Positions 39,693-47,959 of a DNA stretch of 64,000 nucleotides are shown piece after piece; the first letter of the stretch is position 1, and the number at the start of each line of letters is the position of its first letter. The notes beneath the pieces were generated by a model. That model was not told where the DNA came from, searched no databases, and saw only the letters and a list, made by a program, of their open reading frames with translations. A program made the position numbers and the translations under genes. The DNA is from Bradyrhizobium sp. AZCC 1719 (lineage in GTDB: Bacteria > Pseudomonadota > Alphaproteobacteria > Rhizobiales > Xanthobacteraceae): positions 186,001 to 250,000 of the forward strand of contig NZ_JAZHRU010000001.1 in NCBI RefSeq assembly GCF_036924525.1. Reading direction: 5' to 3'.

Positions 39693-40436
39693 GTGGAATT
39701 AGCCACCTACGCCATCCTGCTTGCCGGCGCGCTCGCCGGCGGTTTTGTCTCCGGACTTTCCGGTTTCGGCACGGCGCTGATGGCGCTGGGGATCTGGCTT
39801 TACATCCTGCCGCCAGCCATTGCGGTGCCGCTGGTCCTGATCTGTTCGGTGAGTTCGCAGATCTCGACATTGCCGTCGATGTGGAAAGTTCTCGACTTCA
39901 AGCTGGCGTGGCCGTTCGTCGCCGGCGGTCTTGTCGGCATGCCGATCGGGGCGCTGCTGGTCGCGCGCGCCGACCCGCAAAACTTCAAGCTCAGCGTCGG
40001 CGTGATGCTGCTGGTATTTCCCACCGCACTCTATTTCATCCGCAAGCCGATGGCCTTCCGCTTCGGCGGCCGGCCGGCCGACGCAGCCATCGGATTTGCC
40101 GGCGGCATCCTCGGCGGCCTCGCCGGCCTGTCGGGCCCGCTGCCGACCTTGTGGGCCAGCATCCGCGGCTGGACCAAGGATCAGCGCCGCGGCGTTTTCC
40201 AGATCTTCAACGGCAGCGTGCTCGGGGCCGCGCTCATCCTGCAAATCGCCAGCGGCTTCGTTGAATTCGACGTGTTCTGGCTGGCGATGCTGGCGCTGCC
40301 CGGCACGCTGATCGGCGCCCGTCTTGGCATGCGGACCTACCACGCCCTCAATGACCGAAACTTCTACGACGTCGTGCTGGCTCTGCTGTTTCTTTCCGGG
40401 GTCGCATTGGTGTGGAGCAGCATTGCTCCGAGATAG
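39693..40436 (+). CDS. TauE/SafE-family sulfite/organosulfonate permease
   Basis: A 247-residue membrane protein with about seven to eight hydrophobic segments. A GTG start (VELATYAILLAGALAGG) is chosen because upstream codons overlap a palindromic repeat; a GGGGGAA ribosome site lies about nine bases before it. The pattern GGFVSGLSGFGTALMALG near the N-terminus and GGILGGLAGLSGPLPTLW in the second half are the two repeat motifs of the TauE/SafE/YfcA family. These export sulfite or organosulfonates or other anions. No sulfur-metabolism gene is adjacent, so the substrate is unknown. Confidence 0.85.
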   Translation: MELATYAILLAGALAGGFVSGLSGFGTALMALGIWLYILPPAIAVPLVLICSVSSQISTLPSMWKVLDFKLAWPFVAGGLVGMPIGALLVARADPQNFKLSVGVMLLVFPTALYFIRKPMAFRFGGRPADAAIGFAGGILGGLAGLSGPLPTLWASIRGWTKDQRRGVFQIFNGSVLGAALILQIASGFVEFDVFWLAMLALPGTLIGARLGMRTYHALNDRNFYDVVLALLFLSGVALVWSSIAPR

Positions 40437-40508
40437 GCGCGCATAGCCGCCATGTGCTCCGAGTAGATTGCTGTACGCTGACCTCCAAAGCGGCTAACCA
40501 ATCGCGTC

Positions 40509-41441
40509 ATGAGCTCCCCTGCTTCGCGCGAGCGCCTCGGCCTGTTGCTGGGCTTCATCGGCATGGCGATCTTCGGCGGCACGCTGCCGGCGACGCGGAT
40601 CGCGGTTGCGGAAATTGATCCGATTGCACTGACCGCGCTGCGCACCGCGATCGCCGGGCTGTGCTCGCTGGCGCTGCTTCTCGTGTTGCGCCGTCCGCTG
40701 CCGCCCCGCGCGCTGTGGCTGCAACTGATCATTGCGATGCTTTGCGTCGCGATCCTGTTTCCGCTGTTGATGTCGATGGGCATGCAGAGGGTCGACGCCT
40801 CGCATGGCGGCGTGGTGCTGGGCGTGCTGCCGATCGCCACCGCGCTGGTCGCCGTCGCCATCACCCATGAGCGGCCGCGGCCGCTGTTCTGGATCGCTTC
40901 CGTCGCCGGCGCCGCGCTGGTGATCATGTTTGCATTGCGTCAAGGCGGCGGTGCTCTCGCAGCCGGTGACCTGTTTCTGTTCGCCTCCGTCGCCGTCGCC
41001 GCGATCGGCTACGCATTCTCCGGCCGGCTCACCTCGCAAATGCCGGGATGGGAGGTCATAAGCTGGATTCTGGTGATTGCGCTGCCGCTGTCGATCCCGG
41101 CCGCCGTGCTGACCATGCCCGCCGATATCACCCACATCGCGCTGAAACCCTGGCTCGGGCTGCTCTACGTCGCGCTGTTCTCGCAATGGATCGGGTTCTT
41201 CGCGTGGAATGCAGGACTGGCAATGGGCGGCATCGCGCGGGTTTCGCAGATCCAGTTGCTGCAACCCTTCATCACCTTTGCGCTCGCGGCGTTCTTCAAC
41301 GGCGAGACCATCACGCTGCAGATCCTGCTGTTCGCTGCCGCCGTCGTGGTGACGGTCGCCATTTCGACGCGCACGCGGGCCAAACCGGCGCCCTCACCGC
41401 CGCAGCGAAATCGCGAGCCGCCTCAGCTCGCGGCGTCCTGA
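40509..41441 (+). CDS. EamA/DMT-family transporter
   Basis: A 310-residue inner-membrane protein with about ten predicted helices arranged as two EamA repeats. The first includes LLGFIGMAIFGGTLPATRIAV and ends near residue 140. The second begins at GDLFLFASVAVAAIGYAF and includes GGIARVSQIQLLQPFITFALAAFFNGE. DMT permeases export amino acids, metabolites or drugs. The end of the gene overlaps the end of the next, oppositely oriented, hypothetical gene by 19 bases. Specificity unknown. Confidence 0.85.
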   Translation: MSSPASRERLGLLLGFIGMAIFGGTLPATRIAVAEIDPIALTALRTAIAGLCSLALLLVLRRPLPPRALWLQLIIAMLCVAILFPLLMSMGMQRVDASHGGVVLGVLPIATALVAVAITHERPRPLFWIASVAGAALVIMFALRQGGGALAAGDLFLFASVAVAAIGYAFSGRLTSQMPGWEVISWILVIALPLSIPAAVLTMPADITHIALKPWLGLLYVALFSQWIGFFAWNAGLAMGGIARVSQIQLLQPFITFALAAFFNGETITLQILLFAAAVVVTVAISTRTRAKPAPSPPQRNREPPQLAAS

Positions 41442-41821
41442 TCGGTCAGGACTGGATTTTCCGCGATCAGTTCGGCCCTAATCTTTTCCGACTGGATAGC
41501 GCGCAGCAGAACTCTCGCCGTTTTCAGATGGTTCGCCTTTACGGACAGGCGGATGATCTGGCTGACCGAGACATCGCGCATCGCGTCGTCGGACATTTTC
41601 TTGGCGATTTCGAGCCCGCGTTTCATCGCCGCCTGATACCGCTCGCCTTCAGCGTTCCTCTGGCTTTCTGCCTTGGGACCGCGCAGCGTCGCCATCCTCT
41701 CGACGATGGCTGCGGCCGAGAGGCAGATCTCGCGAATCCTTTGCGCCGCCTCGATATCCCCCTCGGGCTGAGCGTCGATTTCCCAGACTTCCGGCGGCCG
41801 ATCCTTGCGAAACCAGCGCAT
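41423..41821 (-). CDS. Hypothetical protein, helical
   Basis: A 132-residue soluble protein with no signal peptide or membrane segment. The start is MRWFRKDRPPEVWEIDAQ. After a charged N-terminus it is mostly helical, with repeated Ala/Lys/Ile/Arg patterns (EAAQRIREICLSAAAIVERM, YQAAMKRGLEIAKKM, HLKTARVLLRAIQSEKIRAELI). No family could be assigned. It is convergent with the EamA gene and co-directional with the ABC exporter, which ends 71 bases to its right and would be read before it. Could be a small adaptor or regulator; no supporting evidence. Confidence 0.6.
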   Translation of the reverse strand: MRWFRKDRPPEVWEIDAQPEGDIEAAQRIREICLSAAAIVERMATLRGPKAESQRNAEGERYQAAMKRGLEIAKKMSDDAMRDVSVSQIIRLSVKANHLKTARVLLRAIQSEKIRAELIAENPVLTDQDAAS

Positions 41822-41892
41822 CGTGCGGGCCCCTCTCGATACCGGAAAACATATTCCGACATCGATCGGGTCCGCAAGAATACGCGCTTACC

Positions 41893-43695
41893 TCACTCCG
41901 CCGCCGAAATGCGGCTGAACTCGGTGGCCTGCAGCTCGAACAGCCCGCGATAGATGCCGCCGGGGCGCGCCGTCAGCGCCGCATGCGTGCCCTGCTCGAC
42001 GATCTCGCCGCGGTCGAACACCAGGATACGGTCGAGGCTGCGCACCGTCGACAGCCGGTGCGCGATCACGATCGAGGTCCGGCCTTTCATCAGCCGCTCC
42101 ATCGCCTGCTGGATCAGGCCCTCTGACTCCGAATCAAGGCTCGAGGTTGCCTCGTCCAGGATCAGCACCGGCGCGTCCGCCAGGAACGCGCGTGCCAGCG
42201 CGACACGCTGCCGTTCGCCGCCCGACAGCTTGACGCCGCGCTCGCCGACCAGCGTGCCGTAGCCCTTCGGCAGCCGCAGGATGAAGTCATGCGCGTTGGC
42301 AAGCCGCGCCGCCTGCTCGATCGCAGCCATGCTGGCTCCCGGCCGGCCATAAGCGATGTTCTCGGCCAGCGTGCGGTGAAACAGGATCGGCTCCTGCTGC
42401 ACGATCGCGATCTGGCTGCGCAGCGATTGCTGCGTGGCTTTCGCGACATCCTGACCGTCGATCAGGATTTTTCCGCCGCCGATATCGTAGAGCCGTTGCA
42501 CCAGCTTGACGAAAGTGGTCTTGCCGGAGCCGGAGCGGCCGACCAGGCCGACCCGTTCGCCGGCGCGGAGCTCGACCGACAGTCCGTCATACAGCGGCGC
42601 GCGGTGGCCGCCGTAATGGAACGTCACGTCGTCGAACACGATGCGGCCGCCCTGGATGTCGATCGGCTTTGCATCCGGCGCATCGGCAATGCCGATCGGC
42701 TCGTCGTGAATCGCGACCAACTCCTCCATGTCGTTCACCGAACGCTGCAGGTTGTTGATGTGCATGCCGACGTCACGCAGGTACGCGTGAATAATGTAGT
42801 AGCTGGTCAGCACATAGGTGACGTCGCCCGGCGTGGCGCGGCCGGCGATCCACAACAGGATCGCCCCGCCGATCACGGAGCCGCGAAAGCACAACAGCAC
42901 CGCAAGTTGCGCCGTCGAGGTGTAATTATAGCGGTACCACGTCCGACGCACGCGCGTGCGCCAGCGTCCGACGACGCCGGCCAGCCGCGCATCCTCGCGC
43001 GCTTCCGCGCCGAATGATTTCACCACCGCATTGCAGGTCAAGGCATCGGCCAGCGTGCCGCCAACCTTGGTGTCCCAGGCGTTGGAGACGCGCGCGACGG
43101 GTGCGATGTAGTTCACCGAGAACGCCATCGTCATCGAGACATAGATCACGGTGCCGACCGCGATGACCGCACCTAACACCGGCCAGTGCAGCCCGAGCAG
43201 GATCATCGAGCCGACCAGCACCAATAGCGACGGCAGCAGCGCCATCAAGATGGTGTCGTTGAGCAGGTCGAGCGCCCACATGCCGCGCGTGATCTTGCGC
43301 ACGGTGGAGCCGGCAAAGCTGTTCGCGTGCCAGTCGGTCGAGAAGCGCTGCACGCGCGCGAAAGCGTCGCGCGACACGTCGGACATGGTCGTGAGCGTGA
43401 ACGGCACGATCGCCTGCAGGCCGGTGAGGCGCAGGATCATCGACATGAGGCCGAGCGCGACGATCCCGCCGAAGGCGACAAACGCGGCATGGCGCGCCGC
43501 CGGATCTGCGGTGCCCCGCGTCAACGCGTCGACCAGATGGCCGGAGAAGATCGGCATGAACAGGTCGGCCGCGGTCGCGCCGAGCAGGCCGCCGGCGACG
43601 ACGATCGCGCGGCCGGGCTGTCGCAGCCAATGGCGGAACACGAACGGGATCACCACGCGTATCGCCGCGGGACGTTTGTCTGTTTGAACGGTCAT
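41893..43695 (-). CDS. ABC multidrug exporter (membrane-ATPase fusion)
   Basis: A 600-residue type IV ABC exporter half-transporter with six predicted helices followed by the ATPase; start MTVQTDKRPAAIRVV. Walker A is GRSGSGKTT (about residues 386-394), the signature is LSGGERQRV (about 490), and Walker B is VLILDEATSSLD (about 510). The H-loop is in VIAHRLSTV. It works as a homo- or heterodimer; no partner subunit is encoded next to it. Upstream, on the same strand, lies a small open frame and a hairpin that could form an attenuator. Substrate unknown; MsbA/LmrA-like exporters transport drugs or lipids. Confidence 0.9.
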   Translation of the reverse strand: MTVQTDKRPAAIRVVIPFVFRHWLRQPGRAIVVAGGLLGATAADLFMPIFSGHLVDALTRGTADPAARHAAFVAFGGIVALGLMSMILRLTGLQAIVPFTLTTMSDVSRDAFARVQRFSTDWHANSFAGSTVRKITRGMWALDLLNDTILMALLPSLLVLVGSMILLGLHWPVLGAVIAVGTVIYVSMTMAFSVNYIAPVARVSNAWDTKVGGTLADALTCNAVVKSFGAEAREDARLAGVVGRWRTRVRRTWYRYNYTSTAQLAVLLCFRGSVIGGAILLWIAGRATPGDVTYVLTSYYIIHAYLRDVGMHINNLQRSVNDMEELVAIHDEPIGIADAPDAKPIDIQGGRIVFDDVTFHYGGHRAPLYDGLSVELRAGERVGLVGRSGSGKTTFVKLVQRLYDIGGGKILIDGQDVAKATQQSLRSQIAIVQQEPILFHRTLAENIAYGRPGASMAAIEQAARLANAHDFILRLPKGYGTLVGERGVKLSGGERQRVALARAFLADAPVLILDEATSSLDSESEGLIQQAMERLMKGRTSIVIAHRLSTVRSLDRILVFDRGEIVEQGTHAALTARPGGIYRGLFELQATEFSRISAAE

Positions 43696-43816
43696 GGCGT
43701 CATCCGGCTGCGCGAAAGGCGCATGCCGGCTCCATCTGGGTTTGACGCGCGGGCAGCCTCGGGCCGAACGCATGCGTCGTTGAAAACTGTCGTTAAGTCG
43801 TTGGGAAGTTTGGAAA

Positions 43817-43837
43817 GATCGGGCGTCAGGCCCGATC
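43817..43837 (-). terminator. Hairpin between leader ORF and ABC exporter
   Basis: Stem GATCGGGC pairing with GCCCGATC (8 bp, five-base loop), followed on the minus strand by TTTCC. It lies between the small ORF (43858-43929) and the exporter start (43695). The short T-run makes termination uncertain. Confidence 0.35.
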
Positions 43838-43857
43838 AGGGCCGGCGGAGATCGCGC

Positions 43858-43929
43858 TCAGCGACGCGTCCTAAAAACCAGCACAAGCATCGGACGCGAG
43901 GGCGCGATCTGCGAATACATCGAAATCAT
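43858..43929 (-). CDS. Possible 23-residue leader peptide upstream of the ABC exporter
   Basis: An open frame of 23 codons, MISMYSQIAPS.., ending ..VFRTRR. It has an SD-like GGGGAGAT about five bases upstream of the ATG. It is encoded 163 bp upstream of the ABC exporter on the same strand, with a hairpin in between, the layout of a leader-peptide attenuator. The middle has Leu/Val residues (MLVLVF) but no run of one codon that would identify the sensed compound. It could equally be an accidental frame; there is no database check. Low confidence. Confidence 0.35.
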   Translation of the reverse strand: MISMYSQIAPSRPMLVLVFRTRR

Positions 43930-44076
43930 GCAAATCTCCCCGGTTCGAGCGACAATGCGCAGCTTATAAATGCATCGCGGGTAGTTTGCAACATGACAAG
44001 GGCGTGAACGGCGTTGTTGCGCCGCTTCTAATGCGCATCGCCGCCAAGCACCGCTGCAGAAGGCTTTTTCAGATAC
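43930..44076. other. Non-coding spacer left of the REP cluster
   Basis: No gene or clear signal was found here. It separates the possible leader peptide from the REP palindromes; the promoter of the ABC exporter transcript probably lies here on the minus strand. Confidence 0.35.
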
Positions 44077-44172
44077 GTAGCCCGGATGAGCGAAGCGACA
44101 TCCGGGACCACTTCATCCGATCATCGCGCTATCAAAAGCATTCCCGCATGTCGCTGCGCTCATGCGGGCTAC
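44077..44172. repeat. REP pair next to the transposase, left
   Basis: Two facing REP units (GTAGCCCGGATGAGCGAAGC and, on the other strand, GTAGCCCGCATGAGCGCAGC), spaced about 40 bases. The structure is nearly the same as at 36776-36871. Confidence 0.85.
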
Positions 44173-44195
44173 AATGGCCGTGTCGGGCAAGCCCC

Positions 44196-44225
44196 GTAGC
44201 CCGGATGAGCGCAGCGACATCCGGT
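44196..44225. repeat. Single REP unit, left of transposase
   Basis: GTAGCCCGGATGAGCGCAGC followed by GACATCCGG. It is the nearest REP to the transposase stop codon at 44241. Confidence 0.8.
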
Positions 44226-44240
44226 GGCCGTTCTATCCAA

Positions 44241-44774
44241 TCACTCGCGCTCTCCAAAACCGTCCCTGCTTTGATCAGCGTCTCCCGCCCAATCATCAGG
44301 TAATATCCCGGCTCTCACAAAACGATGAAACGACGAATACGGCCAATCGCGCACGCGCTGCACAAGACCATGCTTGACCGGATTGTAATGAATGTAATCA
44401 ACATGCCGCGCAAAGTCGTTCTCATCGCGGATCGTGTGTTCCCAGAATCGTCTTTGCCAAAGCGCCAAATCACCGTTCGGCCGGCGCCTCAACTGAGGCG
44501 AAGTATCGATGAAAGCGCTGCTGAAATGCCCCTTTATACGCCGCCAGCGTCCGGAAAAATCCGAATCGCCAGATGGCAATGTGAGGATCGCGTGCAGATG
44601 GTCGGGGAGGATCACGACCGCGTCGATGACGAATGGGCGCTCCTGACGAGCCACGCGTAGCGCGTCGCGCAAGAGATCGACGCGCTCTACAAGGACCTTG
44701 GAGCATCGATCTGCTAGCGTGACCGTGAAGAAGAACGTTCCGCCAGGGACGAAATTGCGTCGATAGTTGACCAT
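44241..44774 (-). CDS. REP-associated tyrosine transposase (RAYT)
   Basis: A 177-residue Y1 (HUH) single-strand DNA transposase of the IS200/IS605-related RAYT group, which binds and processes REP palindromes. The HUH motif HLH is at residues 59-61 in VILPDHLHAILTLP. The catalytic Tyr lies in the conserved segment HVDYIHYNPVKHGLV (Tyr127 most likely). The N-terminal MVNYRRNFVPGGTFFFTVTL is typical of the family. It is bracketed by REP units at 44077-44225 and 44800-44829, and a further REP pair lies beside rnpB. The frame is intact, so the protein is probably functional. Confidence 0.92.
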   Translation of the reverse strand: MVNYRRNFVPGGTFFFTVTLADRCSKVLVERVDLLRDALRVARQERPFVIDAVVILPDHLHAILTLPSGDSDFSGRWRRIKGHFSSAFIDTSPQLRRRPNGDLALWQRRFWEHTIRDENDFARHVDYIHYNPVKHGLVQRVRDWPYSSFHRFVRAGILPDDWAGDADQSRDGFGERE

Positions 44775-44799
44775 GTTCGACTAACGCCATCCTCTACAT

Positions 44800-44829
44800 C
44801 CCGCATGTCGCTGCGCTCATGCGGGCTAC
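44800..44829. repeat. Single REP unit, right of transposase
   Basis: CCCGCATGTCGCTGCGCTCA followed by TGCGGGCTAC: an inverted copy of the REP unit, 26 bases beyond the transposase start codon, so REP units lie on both sides of the gene. Confidence 0.8.
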
Positions 44830-44834
44830 GTATG

Positions 44835-46418
44835 CTAATGCGCATCGCCGCCGAGCGCCGCTGCAGAAGGCTTTTTCAGAACCATCACCAGCAGGCTCAG
44901 GGCGAAATAGAACACGGTCAGCATGAAGAAGGCGTCGCCATAGCCCATCACGACGGCCTGACGGTGCACGATCTGCGACAATTGCTTCATCGCCATCAGC
45001 GCGGAATCGCCCATGCCCTGCAGGCGCTGGGTGAACATGTTGAGCGTCTCGACCGCGGTGGCGTTGCCCCAGGTGACACGGTCGTGGAGCCGCGAGATGT
45101 GCAGGTCGGTGCGCTCGTTCAGCACCTGGTTGATGACGGCGAGGCCTACCGCACCGCCGAGATTGCGCGTCAGGTTGAACAGACCCGAGGCGTTCTTCAC
45201 GCGCTCCGGAGCCAGCGTGCCGAGCGCGATTGTGTTGGTCGGCACTATCACCAGCATCAAGCCGGCTCCGCGCAAAATCTGCGGCAGCAGCAATTCGTAG
45301 AAATCATACTCTTTCGTCATCCAGGTCATCTGGTACGAGCCGAGCGCGAACAGCACCAGACCGGTCGCGATCAGGTAGCGCACGTCGTATTTCGCCATCA
45401 GCCGCCCCACGATCGGGGCGGTGAGAAACATGGCGATACCAGACACGAACATGGTCTCACCGATCATCATCGGGCTGTAGCCACGCACTTCGGCGAGGTA
45501 ACGCGGATACATGTAGGTGAGCCCGTAAAGGCCGATGCCGACGCAGAACGAGATCAGGCAGCAGAGGCTGAAATTGCGGTCGGTAAAGGTCAGGAGGTCG
45601 ACGATTGGCTCTCGCACGCTGAACACGCGCCAGAAGAAGGCGATCGCCGAGATCGCACAGATCGCGGCGCAGACCGCGACCGAGGTGTCTTCCAGCCATT
45701 GCGACTGCGGCCCCTCTTCCAGCACATATTCGAGCGTGCCGAGGAAGCCGGCCATGAACAATAGGCCCCACCAGTCGAAATGCTCGAGCAGCGCGAAATT
45801 CGGCTTGTCGAAATCGCACAGCGCCCACACGCCGATGGTGATGCCGATGCCGGGAACGATGTTGATGAAGAACAGCCAGTGCCACGACATCGTGTCTGTA
45901 ATGAATCCGCCGACCGTCGGCCCGATCGTCGGCGCCAGTGTCGCGACCAGGCCGATGATCGGCGCGACGATATGGATTTTCGAACGCGGAAACACCGTAT
46001 AGGCGGATGCGAACACGGTCGGGATCATGCCCGCGCCCAAAAATCCCTGGATCGCGCGCCACACGATCATCTGCTCGATGGTCGAGGCAAAGCCGCAGAA
46101 CAAGCTTGCGACGGTGAAGCCGGAGGCGGAAATCGCAAACAGCAAACGTGTGCCGAACGCGCGCGACAGAAAGCCGGATAGCGGGATCGCGATCACCTCG
46201 GCGATCAGGTACGAGGTCTGCACCCACGACACTTCGCTGGAACTGGCGGAAAGGCCGGCCTGAATCTGCTGTAGCGACGCCGAGACGACCTGGATGTCCA
46301 GGATCGACATGAACATCCCGAACACCATGATGAGAAACGCAAACAGCCGCCGCGGCGGGATGCGCTCGTCGGCCGCTTCATTCATCAGCGAAGGCGATGC
46401 GGTGGTGGCGTCGGCCAT
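44835..46418 (-). CDS. emrB: EmrB-type MFS drug exporter (DHA2 family)
   Basis: A 527-residue membrane protein with 14 predicted helices, the DHA2 size. The start MADATTASPSL is chosen; an in-frame ATG at 46463 overlaps the end of emrA. The family signature MVFGMFMSILDIQVVSASLQ lies in helix 1, and GFLSRAFGTR is the motif A region. It pairs with an EmrA-type membrane fusion protein to push drugs across both membranes through a TolC-like channel. It is directly downstream of that gene. Exact drugs are unknown. The neighbouring TetR gene is divergent. Confidence 0.9.
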   Translation of the reverse strand: MADATTASPSLMNEAADERIPPRRLFAFLIMVFGMFMSILDIQVVSASLQQIQAGLSASSSEVSWVQTSYLIAEVIAIPLSGFLSRAFGTRLLFAISASGFTVASLFCGFASTIEQMIVWRAIQGFLGAGMIPTVFASAYTVFPRSKIHIVAPIIGLVATLAPTIGPTVGGFITDTMSWHWLFFINIVPGIGITIGVWALCDFDKPNFALLEHFDWWGLLFMAGFLGTLEYVLEEGPQSQWLEDTSVAVCAAICAISAIAFFWRVFSVREPIVDLLTFTDRNFSLCCLISFCVGIGLYGLTYMYPRYLAEVRGYSPMMIGETMFVSGIAMFLTAPIVGRLMAKYDVRYLIATGLVLFALGSYQMTWMTKEYDFYELLLPQILRGAGLMLVIVPTNTIALGTLAPERVKNASGLFNLTRNLGGAVGLAVINQVLNERTDLHISRLHDRVTWGNATAVETLNMFTQRLQGMGDSALMAMKQLSQIVHRQAVVMGYGDAFFMLTVFYFALSLLVMVLKKPSAAALGGDAH

Positions 46419-46469
46419 GGTCAGCTCGGCACAGGGGCCGGGCTTTCGCCCGGAGGGCTTCAAGAAGAA

Positions 46470-47771
46470 TTACTGCGGTTGAACCATCCCGGGCGCGTCG
46501 AGGTCGGCTTCGCTGTCCGCGTCGGCGGCGCCCTCGCGGGTGTCGACGGTCACATAGACGGACATGCCGGCGCGCAGCAGGTTCTGCTTCGCAACGTCCT
46601 TCGGCACGCGAATGCGAACCGGCAGCCGCTGCACGATCTTGGTGAAGTTGCCGGTGGCGTTGTCCGGCGGCAGCAGCGTGAACACCGATCCTGCCGCGGG
46701 TGAAATGCTGTCGATGACGCCGGCGAATTTGCGATGGCCGTACGCATCCACCGATATTTTTACGGGCTGACCGGGACGGATGCGCTTGAGCTGGGTTTCC
46801 TTGTAATTGGCGTCGATGAAGACGTCGTTGAGCGGCACCACATTGGCGAGCCGCTGCCCGGCCTGGATGAAATCGCCGGCGTTGACGAGGCGATTGGAGA
46901 AGGTGCCGTCGACGGGAGCGCGCACCGAGGTGAAGGCAAGGTCGCGCTCCGCCTTGGCAAGCTGGGTCTGCAACTCCACGAGCTGCGCGCGGGCCTCGGC
47001 CTGTTGCGCCTTCGTCACCTCGACATTGTCGCGCGCGGCGTCATGGGCGGCCTGCGCCGACTTCACCGCGGCAAGGCTCTGGTCGCGGCCGGCTTCGGAA
47101 ACCTCGAACGCGGCGCGCGAGGCAAAGCCCTTGGTGCTCAGCGTCTGCTGGCGATCGAAGTCGAGGCCAGCGCGTTTCATCGCCGCTTCCGCGGAAGCGA
47201 GCTGCGCCCTGGTCTGCTCGACGGCGCTTTCCAGCGCCGTGACCTGACGGCCGATACGGTCGATGGTCGCCTGCTGGGTCGCGATCTTGCTGCGCGCGGC
47301 TTCCACCGCGATGCGGTAGTCGCCGTCGTCGATCCTGAAAATCACGTCGCCGGCGCGAACGAGCGAATTGTCGCGCGGCAGGATAGCCGCGACATGGCCC
47401 GATACCCGGGCGCCGAGCGTGGTGTTGTTGGCGCGAACGTAGGCATCGTCGGTCGAAACATAGAAGCGGCCGACGAGAACGAAGTAGACCCCGTAAGCGG
47501 CGGCCGCGAGCACGAGCAAGCCGAGCACGCCGATCATGATGAACTTGCGCTTGCCCGGTTTCGCCGTCGCCGAGGCATCGACGGACGCCGCGGCCGGCTT
47601 TTCAATTGCGGGGGCGCCGGGCGGCTCCGCGGGACGACGCCTGGTTTCTTCCGCTACGTGGGTCCGCAACTGATCGGCGAACTGAGGTCCGGCCTCAGGC
47701 GCGGCTTCATCCTGCTCCCCGTCCGGCTCGGCGCGAACGACGCGTGCCGCCTGGTCTCTCGCTGCGGCCAT
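46470..47771 (-). CDS. emrA: EmrA/HlyD-type membrane fusion protein
   Basis: A 433-residue periplasmic adaptor anchored by one N-terminal helix (FIMIGVLGLLVLAAAAYGVYFVLV). It contains a lipoyl-like half motif (GHVAAILPRDNSLVRAGDVIFRIDDGDY), a coiled-coil hairpin (residues 150-265) and the second half-motif VRAPVDGTFSNRLVNAGDFIQ with the beta-barrel domain after it. It forms an efflux unit with the EmrB gene that starts 51 bases downstream. The start MAAARDQAARVV is chosen over 47807. Its promoter must overlap the operator-like palindrome at 47855. Confidence 0.9.
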   Translation of the reverse strand: MAAARDQAARVVRAEPDGEQDEAAPEAGPQFADQLRTHVAEETRRRPAEPPGAPAIEKPAAASVDASATAKPGKRKFIMIGVLGLLVLAAAAYGVYFVLVGRFYVSTDDAYVRANNTTLGARVSGHVAAILPRDNSLVRAGDVIFRIDDGDYRIAVEAARSKIATQQATIDRIGRQVTALESAVEQTRAQLASAEAAMKRAGLDFDRQQTLSTKGFASRAAFEVSEAGRDQSLAAVKSAQAAHDAARDNVEVTKAQQAEARAQLVELQTQLAKAERDLAFTSVRAPVDGTFSNRLVNAGDFIQAGQRLANVVPLNDVFIDANYKETQLKRIRPGQPVKISVDAYGHRKFAGVIDSISPAAGSVFTLLPPDNATGNFTKIVQRLPVRIRVPKDVAKQNLLRAGMSVYVTVDTREGAADADSEADLDAPGMVQPQ

Positions 47772-47854
47772 CAACGGGCCTCCCCATTCCAAAATGTCGC
47801 GATGCATGAGGCCACGGAAACCGGCCGCACTGGCGCCTTTAACTCAAAATATCA

Positions 47855-47875
47855 TTGACCGAACGGTTCGGTCAA
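47855..47875. promoter_or_regulatory. Perfect palindrome, likely TetR operator
   Basis: Two 10-base arms, TTGACCGAAC and its exact reverse complement, surround one central base. It lies between the divergent efflux operon and tetR-type gene, 83 bases from the emrA start and 84 from the tetR start. Palindromes of this kind are typical operators of TetR-family repressors. Confidence 0.75.
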
Positions 47876-47959
47876 GTTAGATTACTGATATCGACCATAA
47901 AGCGAAAATAGGCTTCCCGCTATATCCGGGGTTGAATACTCGCGCGAGAAGATAAACCA

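Noticed and set aside
43858..43929. A TrpL-type leader peptide
   Set aside because: There is no Trp codon in the 23-codon frame, so tryptophan attenuation does not fit.
44241..44774. A complete IS200/IS605 insertion sequence
   Set aside because: There is no TnpB/accessory gene or typical IS ends; the flanking units are REP palindromes and the protein belongs to the RAYT group, which is not known to move itself.
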